Source: Thiothrix winogradskyi
Lineage (GTDB): Bacteria; Pseudomonadota; Gammaproteobacteria; Thiotrichales; Thiotrichaceae
DNA: 64,000 bases
Assembly (NCBI RefSeq): GCF_021650935.1
Contig: NZ_CP091244.1
Span: forward strand, 248,001-312,000
Direction of reading: 5' to 3'
The position numbers were made by a program, and so were the translations under genes. The notes beneath the pieces are model-generated. The model did not search any database, was not told the origin of the DNA, and saw nothing but the letters and a program-made list of their open reading frames with translations. This document shows positions 7,307 to 15,606 of this stretch, piece by piece (within the stretch, counting starts at the first letter, position 1; each line of letters opens with the position of its first letter).

Positions 7307-8353
7307 TCAGTCGGTAGCGAGGAAGTTAACGCCTTCTTCTTCCATGATTTCCAGAATCTTGCCGCCACCACGCGCCACGCAAGTCAGCGGATCATCAGCA
7401 ATCACCACTGGGATTCCGGTTTCTTCCATCAACAAACGATCCAAATCGCGCAATAACGCCCCACCACCCGTTAGGACGATACCACGGTCGGCAACGTCAG
7501 CAGCCAATTCTGGCGGGGTTTGTTCCAAAGCCGTTTTCACCGCACTGACAATACCAAACAGCGGTTCCTGCAACGCTTCGAGGATTTCATTGCTGGTCAG
7601 GGTGAAACTGCGGGGTACGCCTTCTGACAGGTTACGTCCCTTCACTTCGATTTCCAGCAATTCCTTGCCGGGGTAAGCCGAACCGATTTCGCATTTAATC
7701 CGCTCAGCCGTCGCCTCACCGATTAACATGCCGTAATTGCGACGCACATAACTGATGATCGCATCATCCAACCGATCACCACCGATACGTACTGATGCCG
7801 AGTAAACGATACCACGCAGTGACATAATCGCCACTTCAGACGTACCGCCGCCGATGTCCAATACCATCGAGCCAATCGCCTCATCGACCGGAATGCCTGC
7901 ACCAATCGCTGCCGCCATCGGCTCTTCGATCAGGTAAACCTTACGCGCACCAGCACCCAGAGCGGAATCTTTAATCGCACGGCGTTCCACTTGGGTTGCG
8001 CCACACGGCACACAAATTACCACACGTGGGCTAGGGCGCAAAATACGACCCGCGTCCACTTTGCGGATAAAGTGCTGCAACATTTTTTCAGTGTAGGTAA
8101 AGTCGGCAATCACGCCGTCTTTCATCGGTCGAATTGCGGTGATATTCTCAGGGGTGCGCCCCAACATTTTCTTGGCTTCCGTTCCCACGGCTTCGATCGA
8201 CTTGGGACCACCCGGACCACGGTCTTGACGGATAGCAACGACAGAAGGCTCATCCAGTACGATGCCTTTGCCACGCATATAAATCAGGGTATTGGCGGTG
8301 CCTAGGTCGATGGAAATATCATTGGAAAATAAACCTGATAAGGCTTTGAACAT
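7307..8353 (-). CDS. mreB: actin-like cytoskeletal protein MreB
   Basis: 348 residues, full length and highly conserved. Actin-fold motifs are phosphate-1 IDLGTANTLIYM, phosphate-2 VLDIGGGTSEVAIMS and the adenosine loop GGGALLRDLD. MreB polymerises under the inner membrane and positions the peptidoglycan elongation machinery. It is the first gene of mreB-mreC-mreD. The 246 bases between it and the divergent hslO hold the operon promoter; I could not fix a promoter by eye. A rod-shape operon fits a filamentous organism made of rod-shaped cells. Confidence 0.97.
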   Translation of the reverse strand: MFKALSGLFSNDISIDLGTANTLIYMRGKGIVLDEPSVVAIRQDRGPGGPKSIEAVGTEAKKMLGRTPENITAIRPMKDGVIADFTYTEKMLQHFIRKVDAGRILRPSPRVVICVPCGATQVERRAIKDSALGAGARKVYLIEEPMAAAIGAGIPVDEAIGSMVLDIGGGTSEVAIMSLRGIVYSASVRIGGDRLDDAIISYVRRNYGMLIGEATAERIKCEIGSAYPGKELLEIEVKGRNLSEGVPRSFTLTSNEILEALQEPLFGIVSAVKTALEQTPPELAADVADRGIVLTGGGALLRDLDRLLMEETGIPVVIADDPLTCVARGGGKILEIMEEEGVNFLATD

Positions 8354-8599
8354 AATCTAATCAATCCGGCTTAAAGCTAAATAAAGGGAGTACTTGAACA
8401 CATCCTGTGTGACTGTCGTTTTTCCGCGAACAGGCTAACCTCTGGGCAGCCCCCAAAATAATTCGCTAAATGTAACAACCGCCATCACTTTGGGCAAGCC
8501 AACTTGTGTGATAAGTTCACGTTCCGGCTAAAATGGGTGCTTTTTAGCAGATTAAGCCGCATTTAGAAAGCAATTCTCGCTGTGTGAGGTTCAGAAAAT

Positions 8600-9463
8600 A
8601 TGTCAGCAGACACATTACGACGTTTTATGCTCGAACAAGCGCATGTGCGCGGTGAATGGTTACACCTTAATCAAACCTGGCAGGAAATTTTAGCACGGGC
8701 AGATTACCCTGCTTTTGTGAAAACCATTCTGGGCGAAGCCGTGACCGCCGCCGTGTTATTAGCCGCCACCATTAAACACGACGGCTCCCTCACCTTACAG
8801 ATTCGCGGCGATGGTCCGATCCATTTGCTGGTCATTCAAGCCACTGCACAAGGCACAGTACGCGGATTGGCACAGTGGAGCCGCGAAGCCACCGGCACAC
8901 GTTTGCCCGATCTGTTCGGTGAAGCCCAATTAGCGATTACCTTGGAATCTCACCAAAACAACGAGCGCTACCAAAGCCTGATTCCCTTGGAAGGTGATTC
9001 CTTAAGTGTGGCATTGGAGGCGTATTTTGAACGTTCCGAACAATTACCGACACGCTTGTGGTTAACCTCAGATGACAAGAGCGCCGCCGGTATTTTGCTG
9101 CAACGCCTGCCGCAAGCGGAACACCATGCGGATGATTGGCAACGCGCTTCGGTCTTGCTGGACACCCTGACCCGCGACGAACTGACTCAGCTTGAACCGG
9201 AAGCCCTGCTCTACCGCCTGTTTCATGAAGAAGACGTGCGTTTATTTGACGCCAAAGCCATTGGCTTTCACTGCACCTGTAGCCGTGAACGGGTGGAAAC
9301 CATGGTGCGCTCCTTGGGGCAGACCGAAGCCACCGCCATTATTGAAGCGCAGGGAAAAATTGAGATCATTTGTGAGTTTTGCAATGCAAACTATACACTT
9401 GACGCTATTGATACGGGGCTATTATTCACGGCAGCCATGCCAGCGAATGATACCCTACACTAA
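8600..9463 (+). CDS. hslO: redox-regulated chaperone Hsp33
   Basis: 287 residues. Hsp33 is a cytoplasmic holdase activated by oxidation: four Cys bind zinc in the reduced state and form disulfides under hypochlorite or peroxide stress. The zinc site is intact, with Cys225-T-Cys227 in HCTCSRER and Cys258-EF-Cys261 in CEFCNANY, separated by 30 residues. The N-terminal ALTQ-like core (LGEAVTAAVLLAATIKHDGSL) is typical. It is divergent from mreB and followed after 39 bases by a quinone-reductase gene, a plausible oxidative-stress pairing, though no shared promoter was shown. Confidence 0.95.
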   Translation: MSADTLRRFMLEQAHVRGEWLHLNQTWQEILARADYPAFVKTILGEAVTAAVLLAATIKHDGSLTLQIRGDGPIHLLVIQATAQGTVRGLAQWSREATGTRLPDLFGEAQLAITLESHQNNERYQSLIPLEGDSLSVALEAYFERSEQLPTRLWLTSDDKSAAGILLQRLPQAEHHADDWQRASVLLDTLTRDELTQLEPEALLYRLFHEEDVRLFDAKAIGFHCTCSRERVETMVRSLGQTEATAIIEAQGKIEIICEFCNANYTLDAIDTGLLFTAAMPANDTLH

Positions 9464-9502
9464 CCAAATTCTAATGAATCCTAAATTTACCAGGAAACAC
9501 TC

Positions 9503-10087
9503 ATGCGCGTTCTGATCGTTTACGCTCACCCCAACCCCAGCAGCTTCAATCATGCCATGCTGGATTATTGCCAACGCGGCTTGCAGGAAGGGGGACACGA
9601 AGTGCGGGTCAAAGACCTGTATGCGGAAGATTTCGACCCGGTATTACGCGCCACCGACTTGGCAGTCCTGCAAACCGGTGTTATCCCCGCCAAAATCAGC
9701 CATGAGCAACAAGACCTGTTGTGGGCCGATGGCTTGGTGTTTATTTACCCACTGTGGTGGTTTGACCGCCCTGCCATCTTGAAAGGCTGGTTTGACCACG
9801 TATTAACCAATGGCACAGCATTTGAATATTCACAGGAAGGCGTGAAAGGCTTGCTGCAACACCAGCGGGCGCTGGTCTTAATCACGGCGGGCGGCACTGA
9901 AGACTATTTCCGCCAAACGGATGCCGAACACCTGATCTACCGTCCGGTCACGGATGGCACACTCGCGTTCTGTGGGATTAAAGATGTGCGTCACAGCATT
10001 TATTACAATGTCCCCTCACTCAGTGCCGAGGAGCGCACGGTCATTTTGGAAAGCATTGCTAAGATGGGGCGTGAATTCGCGTGTTAA
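9503..10087 (+). CDS. flavodoxin-fold NAD(P)H:quinone oxidoreductase
   Basis: 194 residues of the NQO1/MdaB/KefF flavodoxin-like family. FMN/FAD-binding features include the N-terminal VLIVYAHPNPSSFNHAM loop and FIYPLWWFDRPAILKGWFDHVL, the latter diagnostic of this family. Such enzymes reduce quinones by two electrons, avoiding semiquinones, in the cytoplasm. It lies 39 bases after hslO and overlaps the ybfF start by 7 bases, so 9503-10848 is probably one transcript. KefF-type ancillary function is excluded only by the absence of a kefC neighbour here. Substrate is not defined by sequence. Confidence 0.82.
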   Translation: MRVLIVYAHPNPSSFNHAMLDYCQRGLQEGGHEVRVKDLYAEDFDPVLRATDLAVLQTGVIPAKISHEQQDLLWADGLVFIYPLWWFDRPAILKGWFDHVLTNGTAFEYSQEGVKGLLQHQRALVLITAGGTEDYFRQTDAEHLIYRPVTDGTLAFCGIKDVRHSIYYNVPSLSAEERTVILESIAKMGREFAC

Positions 10088-10848
10088 ATTATCGCTTAAT
10101 GGGAACGTTAAACAGCACCCCGCCACTGGTAGTATTGCATGGCTTACTAGGGTCGCTGGATAACTGGCAAACCTTTGCACGCGGGCAAACCACCCAACGG
10201 GCGGTGTTAGCGATGGATTTGCGCAATCACGGCGATTCACCGCACCTTGAAGGCATGTCCTACCGGCAAATGGGTGCGGATGTGGTGGAAGTGCTGGATG
10301 CCTTAGGCATTCCACGCTGCGATCTGATGGGGCATTCAATGGGAGGCAAGGTCGCCATGACGCTGGCACTGCAACACCCGGAACGGGTACAGCGCCTGCT
10401 GGTAGTGGATATTGCGCCCAAAGCCTACCCACCCCGTCATCAAGCCCTGCTGCAAGCCATGTCGACTCTGCCACTTGCCACGCTCACCAGCCGCAAACAA
10501 GCCGATGAATGGTTAAGCAGCACCGTCAAACACCCGTTCGAGCGCGGTTTCTTGCTAAAAAATCTGGGGCGACATACCGATGGTAGCTTCTTCTGGCAAT
10601 GCAACCTGCCGGAAATTGCCAAACACTATCTGAAAATATCGGGATTCCCCCCACCGGAAAACGTCTTCACCCAAGCGGCACTGTTTGTGCGCGGCGGGCA
10701 ATCGGATTATGTACAAGACACCGATCTTGACACTATCCGGCAAGCGTTTCCGCAAGCAGCACTCACCACGATTGACGCAGCCGGGCATTTGCCGCATGTG
10801 CAAACACCCGCCGAGTTCAGCGATACCGTGAATGCCTTTCTGGACTAG
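10081..10848 (+). CDS. ybfF: alpha/beta-hydrolase, YbfF-like esterase
   Basis: 255 residues. Alpha/beta-hydrolase core with the oxyanion segment VLHGLLGSLDNWQ, DLRNHGDSPH, nucleophile Ser in GHSMGGKVAM and catalytic His in AAGHLPHVQTP. These, with VDIAPKAYPPRH, match YbfF, an esterase active on acyl esters and acyl-CoA in vitro. The GTG start at 10081 overlaps the upstream gene by 7 nt and gives the normal N-terminus; ATG 10099 would remove the first strand. Its stop overlaps the 3' end of the minus-strand lipoprotein gene by 4 bases. Confidence 0.85.
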   Translation: MLNYRLMGTLNSTPPLVVLHGLLGSLDNWQTFARGQTTQRAVLAMDLRNHGDSPHLEGMSYRQMGADVVEVLDALGIPRCDLMGHSMGGKVAMTLALQHPERVQRLLVVDIAPKAYPPRHQALLQAMSTLPLATLTSRKQADEWLSSTVKHPFERGFLLKNLGRHTDGSFFWQCNLPEIAKHYLKISGFPPPENVFTQAALFVRGGQSDYVQDTDLDTIRQAFPQAALTTIDAAGHLPHVQTPAEFSDTVNAFLD

Positions 10849-11798
10849 ACCAGCATCCGGCGATAGGTATTCACGCGGTTAGACCAGCCTGCCAGCCATT
10901 TCCGCTCGTTATTGGCAGGTGGGGAATTGCGTACCCGGCGATCCAATACCCGCATGGCAGCATCTGCAAACTCGTGCAATGCCTGTTCACCGGGGCGGGA
11001 CGGGCGCATTTCCTCCAATACCTGCAACAAGCCCCAGTTTTGACCGTTATAACCACCACTGCGATTCAAACCTTCACCCTTGAAGTTGGTGTAGTCGATC
11101 AGCGCATACCAGCCACCCGGTGTATTCGCCACTGCATTCAGGTTATTTACGACATGTGGGCGCAACTGATCGGGGGTTTTCGTCACCAGCTTTGGCATGG
11201 CGCGGCGGGTACGATCCACGATGAACTGCACTTGTAATAAACGGGTTTGGTACAAGAAGTTTTGCAACTCCTGTACTTGTGGCGTGTGTTTAGCCTGCAT
11301 CAATTCGGCTTTAGTGCGCCAAGGGGCTTCACGTGGTACCCAAGCTGGAACTTGCACCCCGCGTGATTGCATATAACTCAGCAATTCCGGGAAGGTACTG
11401 CCAAAGCGTGCATGACGGTCTGCCGGATACCAAGTGAAATGCCCGATGCCCATTGAGGCAAAATTTTCACCATCATTCCAATGCACTAAATTGCCGACAT
11501 CACCGCCGCCTTCATTTTTGAAAATCTGATCACCAATGACCTGCAACTCCACCGGGGATAATTCCGGCATCCCATTACTCGCCGTTTGCGGTGGACGAGA
11601 AATATTTTGAGACGAATAATGCGAAGTATTTTGCGCAGCCGGATTATGCATAACAAAGGTGTTGCGTGCAGAATCGGTGGTATTGGTGTGAGGCGCAACA
11701 CCGGCATTGGGTCCGCGCACGGCTTGAGAACTGGGGCTGCAAGCTGATAATCCCACGCTAGCAATAGCAGCCAAGGCCATAATGGCTTTTGCTTTCAT
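10845..11798 (-). CDS. lipoprotein of unknown function, paralogue 1
   Basis: 317 residues. The N-terminus MKAKAIMALAAIASVGLSAC is a lipoprotein signal with lipobox LSAC, followed by a ~65-residue Ser/Asn/Thr/Pro-rich linker. The folded part begins near ELSPVELQVIGDQIFKNEGG and contains WNDGENFASMGIGHFTWYP, then VPAWVPREAPWRTKAELM and FLYQTRLLQVQFIVDRTRRA, ending with NTYRRMLV. I do not recognise the family. A Glu after the first helix followed by a Gly/Phe/Trp-rich strand recalls lysozyme-like hydrolases, but that is only a resemblance. A second copy (11893-12879) lies 94 bases upstream on the same strand, so this is a tandem duplication. Confidence 0.8.
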   Translation of the reverse strand: MKAKAIMALAAIASVGLSACSPSSQAVRGPNAGVAPHTNTTDSARNTFVMHNPAAQNTSHYSSQNISRPPQTASNGMPELSPVELQVIGDQIFKNEGGGDVGNLVHWNDGENFASMGIGHFTWYPADRHARFGSTFPELLSYMQSRGVQVPAWVPREAPWRTKAELMQAKHTPQVQELQNFLYQTRLLQVQFIVDRTRRAMPKLVTKTPDQLRPHVVNNLNAVANTPGGWYALIDYTNFKGEGLNRSGGYNGQNWGLLQVLEEMRPSRPGEQALHEFADAAMRVLDRRVRNSPPANNERKWLAGWSNRVNTYRRMLV

Positions 11799-11892
11799 CT
11801 ATCAATCCCTCTTATTTTTATGTATTTTTATGGGACTATAAAGTAAATTTACTCGTCGTGTTAGATTACCCGACGAGCGTTACAAGCGGTAG

Positions 11893-12879
11893 TTAAACGC
11901 TGGCGTAACGGTAGGTATTGATCCGTTTTGACCAACCTGCCAACCAACGCCCCTCATTACGGGCAGGTGGCGAATTGCGAACCCGGCGCTCTAAAACGCG
12001 GTTGGCAGCATCCGCAAACAAATGCAGTGCCTGTTGCCCCGGTTGGCTGGGCTGCATGTCTTCCAGCACTTGCAACAAGCCCCAGTTCTGCCCTTTATAA
12101 CCGCCGGAAGTGTTCAAACCTTCACCTTTGAAATTGACGTAATCCACCAAGACATACCAACCACCGGGGGTATTCGCAATCGCATTCAGATTTTGCGCCA
12201 CCCGTGCGCGTGAGTGCGGCGGGGCAGCATTCACTAACTTCGGCATGGCACGACGGGTACGCTCCACAATATACGCCGCTTGTAACAAACGGGTTTGGTA
12301 CAACAAATCTTGCAACTCACGCACTTGTCCGGTTTGCTTGGCACGCATCAACTCGGCTTTAGTCCGCCAAGGTGCGCCTTGATAACGCGCTTGCTGCACC
12401 CAAGCAGGCAATTGCACCCCGTTGGATTGCAAATGCCCCAATAAATCCGGGAACGTATTACCGAAACGTGCTGCACGCCCAGCGGGATACCAAGTGAAAT
12501 GCCCCAAACCCATTGACGCAAAATTTTCACCATCATTCCAATGCACTAACTTGTCAGGGTCGCCCCCACTTTCATTTTTGAAAATGTGATCAGCAATCAG
12601 CAATAACTCCTGACCGGATAAAGTTGGCATCCCGGATACCGCAGCCCCAACGGCAGGTCGATAAGAATGACCCTGCATCGCCACTTGCCGGTTATGACCA
12701 TGCTGTGGATATTGCGCTTGTTTAGTCACCGTCTGCTTTTTAGCAACCGTCGGCTTATTGTAACCAAACAGCAAATCGTCACTGTCATCGTCCTTAGCCG
12801 TATGGATAGTTTGGCTGCACCCTGACGTGCCGATGGCGACCGCAAGTGCAAAAAGTGTTCCCCACGCTCGAATGCGCAT
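11893..12879 (-). CDS. lipoprotein of unknown function, paralogue 2
   Basis: 328 residues and clearly homologous to the neighbouring 10845-11798 product over its last ~240 residues: FKNESGGDPDKLVHWNDGEN, ASMGLGHFTWYP, APWRTKAELMRAKQTGQV and the shared C-terminus. The signal MRIRAWGTLFALAVAIGTSGC has a lipobox-like TSGC, and the linker (YPQHGHNRQVAMQGHSY) is unrelated to its paralogue's. Conserved Glu, Trp, His and Asp positions in the shared core suggest an enzyme or ligand site, still unidentified. The gene is upstream of its paralogue and the intergene holds only a weak CTCGTCG/CGACGAG hairpin, so co-transcription is possible. Confidence 0.8.
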   Translation of the reverse strand: MRIRAWGTLFALAVAIGTSGCSQTIHTAKDDDSDDLLFGYNKPTVAKKQTVTKQAQYPQHGHNRQVAMQGHSYRPAVGAAVSGMPTLSGQELLLIADHIFKNESGGDPDKLVHWNDGENFASMGLGHFTWYPAGRAARFGNTFPDLLGHLQSNGVQLPAWVQQARYQGAPWRTKAELMRAKQTGQVRELQDLLYQTRLLQAAYIVERTRRAMPKLVNAAPPHSRARVAQNLNAIANTPGGWYVLVDYVNFKGEGLNTSGGYKGQNWGLLQVLEDMQPSQPGQQALHLFADAANRVLERRVRNSPPARNEGRWLAGWSKRINTYRYASV

Positions 12880-12994
12880 GTCCTAAGCCCCTCGTGTAAG
12901 CAGCATCTTGGTTTTGAATAATTGCCGCCTATTAATAGACCAGAACAACTTTACCAATCCTTAATAAGTAAAATTAATGAATAAAAAGCATAAA

Positions 12995-13016
12995 AAACCC
13001 GCACAACGGCGGGTTT
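12995..13016 (-). terminator. rho-independent terminator of the 13046-13825 gene
   Basis: AAACCCGC (12995-13002) pairs perfectly with GCGGGTTT (13009-13016) around a 6-base loop. On the minus strand the hairpin is followed by a run of T, so it ends the transcript of the membrane-protein gene that stops at 13046. It also has a short T-run on the plus strand. Confidence 0.8.
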
Positions 13017-13045
13017 CTTAAAAAAACACCTCATGCTATCCAGCA

Positions 13046-13825
13046 TTATTTGAGGAAAATCTGCCGGTAAGAAACATACATACTTGCAAATATCCAAGGC
13101 ACTACCACCAGCAACCCTAATAACAGCGGAATAACACCCAAAATCAGCAACAGCAGCAATAACAATGAGTACACAATCAACGCCAATGGGTTACGCAAAC
13201 ACGCCTTAAAGCTCATGCTCAGCGCCTGAAACACCGGAACATTATTCAACGCCACCAGTTGCGTCGCAAACCAGAACAACATCATCACCAATAGCAACAA
13301 AATCACCCCAACCGCGATCAAACCGGTGTTGACACCGCTCAGCAAGTCTTCCGGCCTGCTCAGCTCACCTTGCATGAGATCCATATTCATGCCAACAAAT
13401 GCGCCGCCAATAATAATCCCGAACAGAATAAAGATACCCAGCGTCAACGCCCCCAAACCTAACAAGGGCGCGAAGTTTTCTTTAAATCCTGCAAACAAAT
13501 GCTCGAAACGTAAGGCATCACCCGCAGTAATAGCCCTAACCCCCATCAAAATACCACCCGTCAACACCGGTCCAATCAAACTGGAAACAATATCACCCAC
13601 CACAGGGACAATACCCAGCACGAACTGAATCGCAAACAGCGCCAGCGTGATCAATACCCAGACAACGAGGTTACTTTTCACCAATGCCCAACTATCGGCA
13701 AGCCAGCTTAGACCAGCACCCGCAGACAGTGCCCGTGGCTCGGCTAACAAGGTCAGATTACCGACCGGTACTGGCGGTGGCTTCACATCTGCCTGTGGTG
13801 GCTGATATGGGTTATTATCGTTCAT
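13046..13825 (-). CDS. polytopic membrane protein, BPSS1780-like
   Basis: 259 residues. A cytoplasmic Pro-rich start (NNPYQPPQADVKPPPVPVG) leads to LSWLADSWALVKSNLVVWVLI and about six hydrophobic helices, including VLGIVPVVGDIVSSLIGPVL and the Leu/Ile-rich C-terminal pair. The NPYxPPxAxV opening and the helix pattern match the uncharacterised BPSS1780/YciC-like membrane family; no catalytic residues are visible. It is a single gene, with a strong terminator 30 bases past its stop and gatC 48 bases upstream on the same strand. Function unknown. Confidence 0.75.
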   Translation of the reverse strand: MNDNNPYQPPQADVKPPPVPVGNLTLLAEPRALSAGAGLSWLADSWALVKSNLVVWVLITLALFAIQFVLGIVPVVGDIVSSLIGPVLTGGILMGVRAITAGDALRFEHLFAGFKENFAPLLGLGALTLGIFILFGIIIGGAFVGMNMDLMQGELSRPEDLLSGVNTGLIAVGVILLLLVMMLFWFATQLVALNNVPVFQALSMSFKACLRNPLALIVYSLLLLLLLILGVIPLLLGLLVVVPWIFASMYVSYRQIFLK

Positions 13826-13873
13826 AAAGAACCGCTCCTAATTGTTATGATGAATAATTGGCTGAATACTAGC

Positions 13874-14161
13874 CTACTCAATGACCTTGGGTACGAGGTA
13901 CAGACCATTTTCCACTTCTGGGGCAACAGACTGGTATTTTTCCCGATGATCGGTTTCTGTCACCACGTCATCACGCAAGCGTTGCATCATATCCAGCGGA
14001 TGTGCCATCGGCTCCACACCCGTGGTATCCACCGCACTCAACTGATCCACTAAATCGAGGATATTGCACAGATTTTGGGTATACGCTGCCAAACGCTCAT
14101 CCGGCACTGCCAGACGCGCCAAACGCGCCACTTTTTTCACTTCAACTTCACTAATCGCCAT
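13874..14161 (-). CDS. gatC: Asp/Glu-tRNA amidotransferase subunit C
   Basis: 95 residues, usual GatC length. The N-terminal helix SEVEVKKVARLARLAVPDE and the Pro-rich VEPMAHPLDMMQRLRDDVV segment are characteristic; GatC wraps around the GatA-GatB interface and stabilises the complex. It is the last gene of gatA-gatB-gatC here, 2 bases after gatB, whereas gatC-gatA-gatB is the more common order. The complex converts misacylated Glu-tRNA(Gln) and/or Asp-tRNA(Asn) to the correct amidated forms. Confidence 0.95.
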   Translation of the reverse strand: MAISEVEVKKVARLARLAVPDERLAAYTQNLCNILDLVDQLSAVDTTGVEPMAHPLDMMQRLRDDVVTETDHREKYQSVAPEVENGLYLVPKVIE

Positions 14162-14163
14162 GC

Positions 14164-15594
14164 TCAGCCCTCCAGCTTCTGCTTCAGAATATCGTTCAAG
14201 GTATTAGGGTTGGCCTTGCCTTTGGAAGCCTTCATCGCTTGCCCCACAAAGAAGCCGAACAGCTTATCCTTACCACTGCGGTATTCCGCCACCTGCCCCG
14301 GATTATTGGCAATGATTTCATCAATCACCGCTTCAATCGCACTGGTATCGGTGATCTGCTTCAAGCCTTTCTTGTCGATGATCGCATCGGCTGAACCTTC
14401 GCCGTTCCACATTGCCGCGAATACATCCCGCGCAATTTTATTGGAAACGGTATTGTCCTGAATGCGCTTGAGCAATTCGATCAACGCCGCACTGCTCACT
14501 GGAACAGCAGCAATCTCCATCTCATTGTCTGCCAACGTTTTGCTGACTTCGCCATTCACCCAGTTCGCCGCAAGCTTCGCATCCCCGCAACCTTGCGCGA
14601 CTGCCTCGAAATAATCCGCCACTTCACGGCTGAGTGTCAGCAAGCTGGCGTCGTAGTCAGTCAGCGCGTATTCCGCCATGAAACGCTGCTTTTTCGCATC
14701 CGGCAATTCCGGCATCGTGGCGCGTACTGCTTCAATATCCGCTGGGGTGATTTCCACCGGCAGCAAATCGGGGTCGGGGAAGTAACGGTAGTCGTTAGCG
14801 TCTTCCTTGCTGCGCATCGAACGGGTTTCGTCCTTGTCCGGGTCGTACAGGCGGGTTTCCTGCACCACTTTGCCACCGGATTCGATAATGTCGATCTGAC
14901 GTTCTACTTCGTGGTTAATAGCGCGTTCGATGAACTTAAACGAGTTCAAGTTCTTGATTTCGGCGCGTGTACCGAATTCTGCACCGGGGCGACGCACCGA
15001 CACGTTGGCATCGCAACGGAACGAACCTTCTTGCATATTGCCATCGCCTACACCGAGGTAGCGCACCAATGCGTGCAGCTTTTTCATGTAAGCCACGGCT
15101 TCTTTGGCGTTGCGCATATCCGGCTCAGAAACGATTTCCAGCAACGGCGTACCTGCACGGTTTAAGTCAATCCCGGTTTGCCCTTGGAAATCTTCGTGCA
15201 GCGATTTGCCTGCATCTTCTTCCAAATGGGCGCGGGTAATGCCAATGCGCTTGGTTTCACCGTTTTCCAGTTGAATGTCCATGTGACCTAAGCCAACGAT
15301 GGGCAACTCATACTGGCTGATCTGATAGCCTTTCGGCGAATCGGGGTAGAAGTAATTTTTACGCGCAAAAATCGAACGCGGCGCAATCTCGGCATCAATC
15401 GCCAAGCCTAAGCGAATCGCCAATTCCACCGCTTTTTTGTTGAGCACGGGCAAAACACCCGGCATCCCCAAATCAACCAGATTGGCTTGCGTGTTCGGCT
15501 CTGCGCCGTAAGCGGTCGATGAACCCGAAAAAATCTTTGAATTGGTGGCAAGCTGGGCGTGAATTTCCAGACCAATAACGGTTTCCCATTCCAT
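14164..15594 (-). CDS. gatB: Asp/Glu-tRNA amidotransferase subunit B
   Basis: 476 residues, full length. The N-terminal WETVIGLEIHAQLATNSKIFS opens the kinase/cradle domain, which carries zinc and Mg sites; the C-terminal YqeY-like tail (VAEYRSGKDKLFGFFVGQAMKASKGKANP) binds the tRNA elbow. GatB phosphorylates the tRNA-bound Glu or Asp before amide transfer with ammonia delivered from GatA. It lies 12 bases after gatA and 2 before gatC, so all three are one transcript. Presence of GatCAB implies that tRNA-dependent amidation supplies Gln- and/or Asn-tRNA in this organism. Confidence 0.97.
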   Translation of the reverse strand: MEWETVIGLEIHAQLATNSKIFSGSSTAYGAEPNTQANLVDLGMPGVLPVLNKKAVELAIRLGLAIDAEIAPRSIFARKNYFYPDSPKGYQISQYELPIVGLGHMDIQLENGETKRIGITRAHLEEDAGKSLHEDFQGQTGIDLNRAGTPLLEIVSEPDMRNAKEAVAYMKKLHALVRYLGVGDGNMQEGSFRCDANVSVRRPGAEFGTRAEIKNLNSFKFIERAINHEVERQIDIIESGGKVVQETRLYDPDKDETRSMRSKEDANDYRYFPDPDLLPVEITPADIEAVRATMPELPDAKKQRFMAEYALTDYDASLLTLSREVADYFEAVAQGCGDAKLAANWVNGEVSKTLADNEMEIAAVPVSSAALIELLKRIQDNTVSNKIARDVFAAMWNGEGSADAIIDKKGLKQITDTSAIEAVIDEIIANNPGQVAEYRSGKDKLFGFFVGQAMKASKGKANPNTLNDILKQKLEG

Positions 15595-15606
15595 GCGCTG
15601 TCCTCC

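Noticed and set aside
14593..15165. 190-codon plus-strand frame opposite gatB
   Set aside because: Antisense shadow; Phe/His/Val-rich with no motif.
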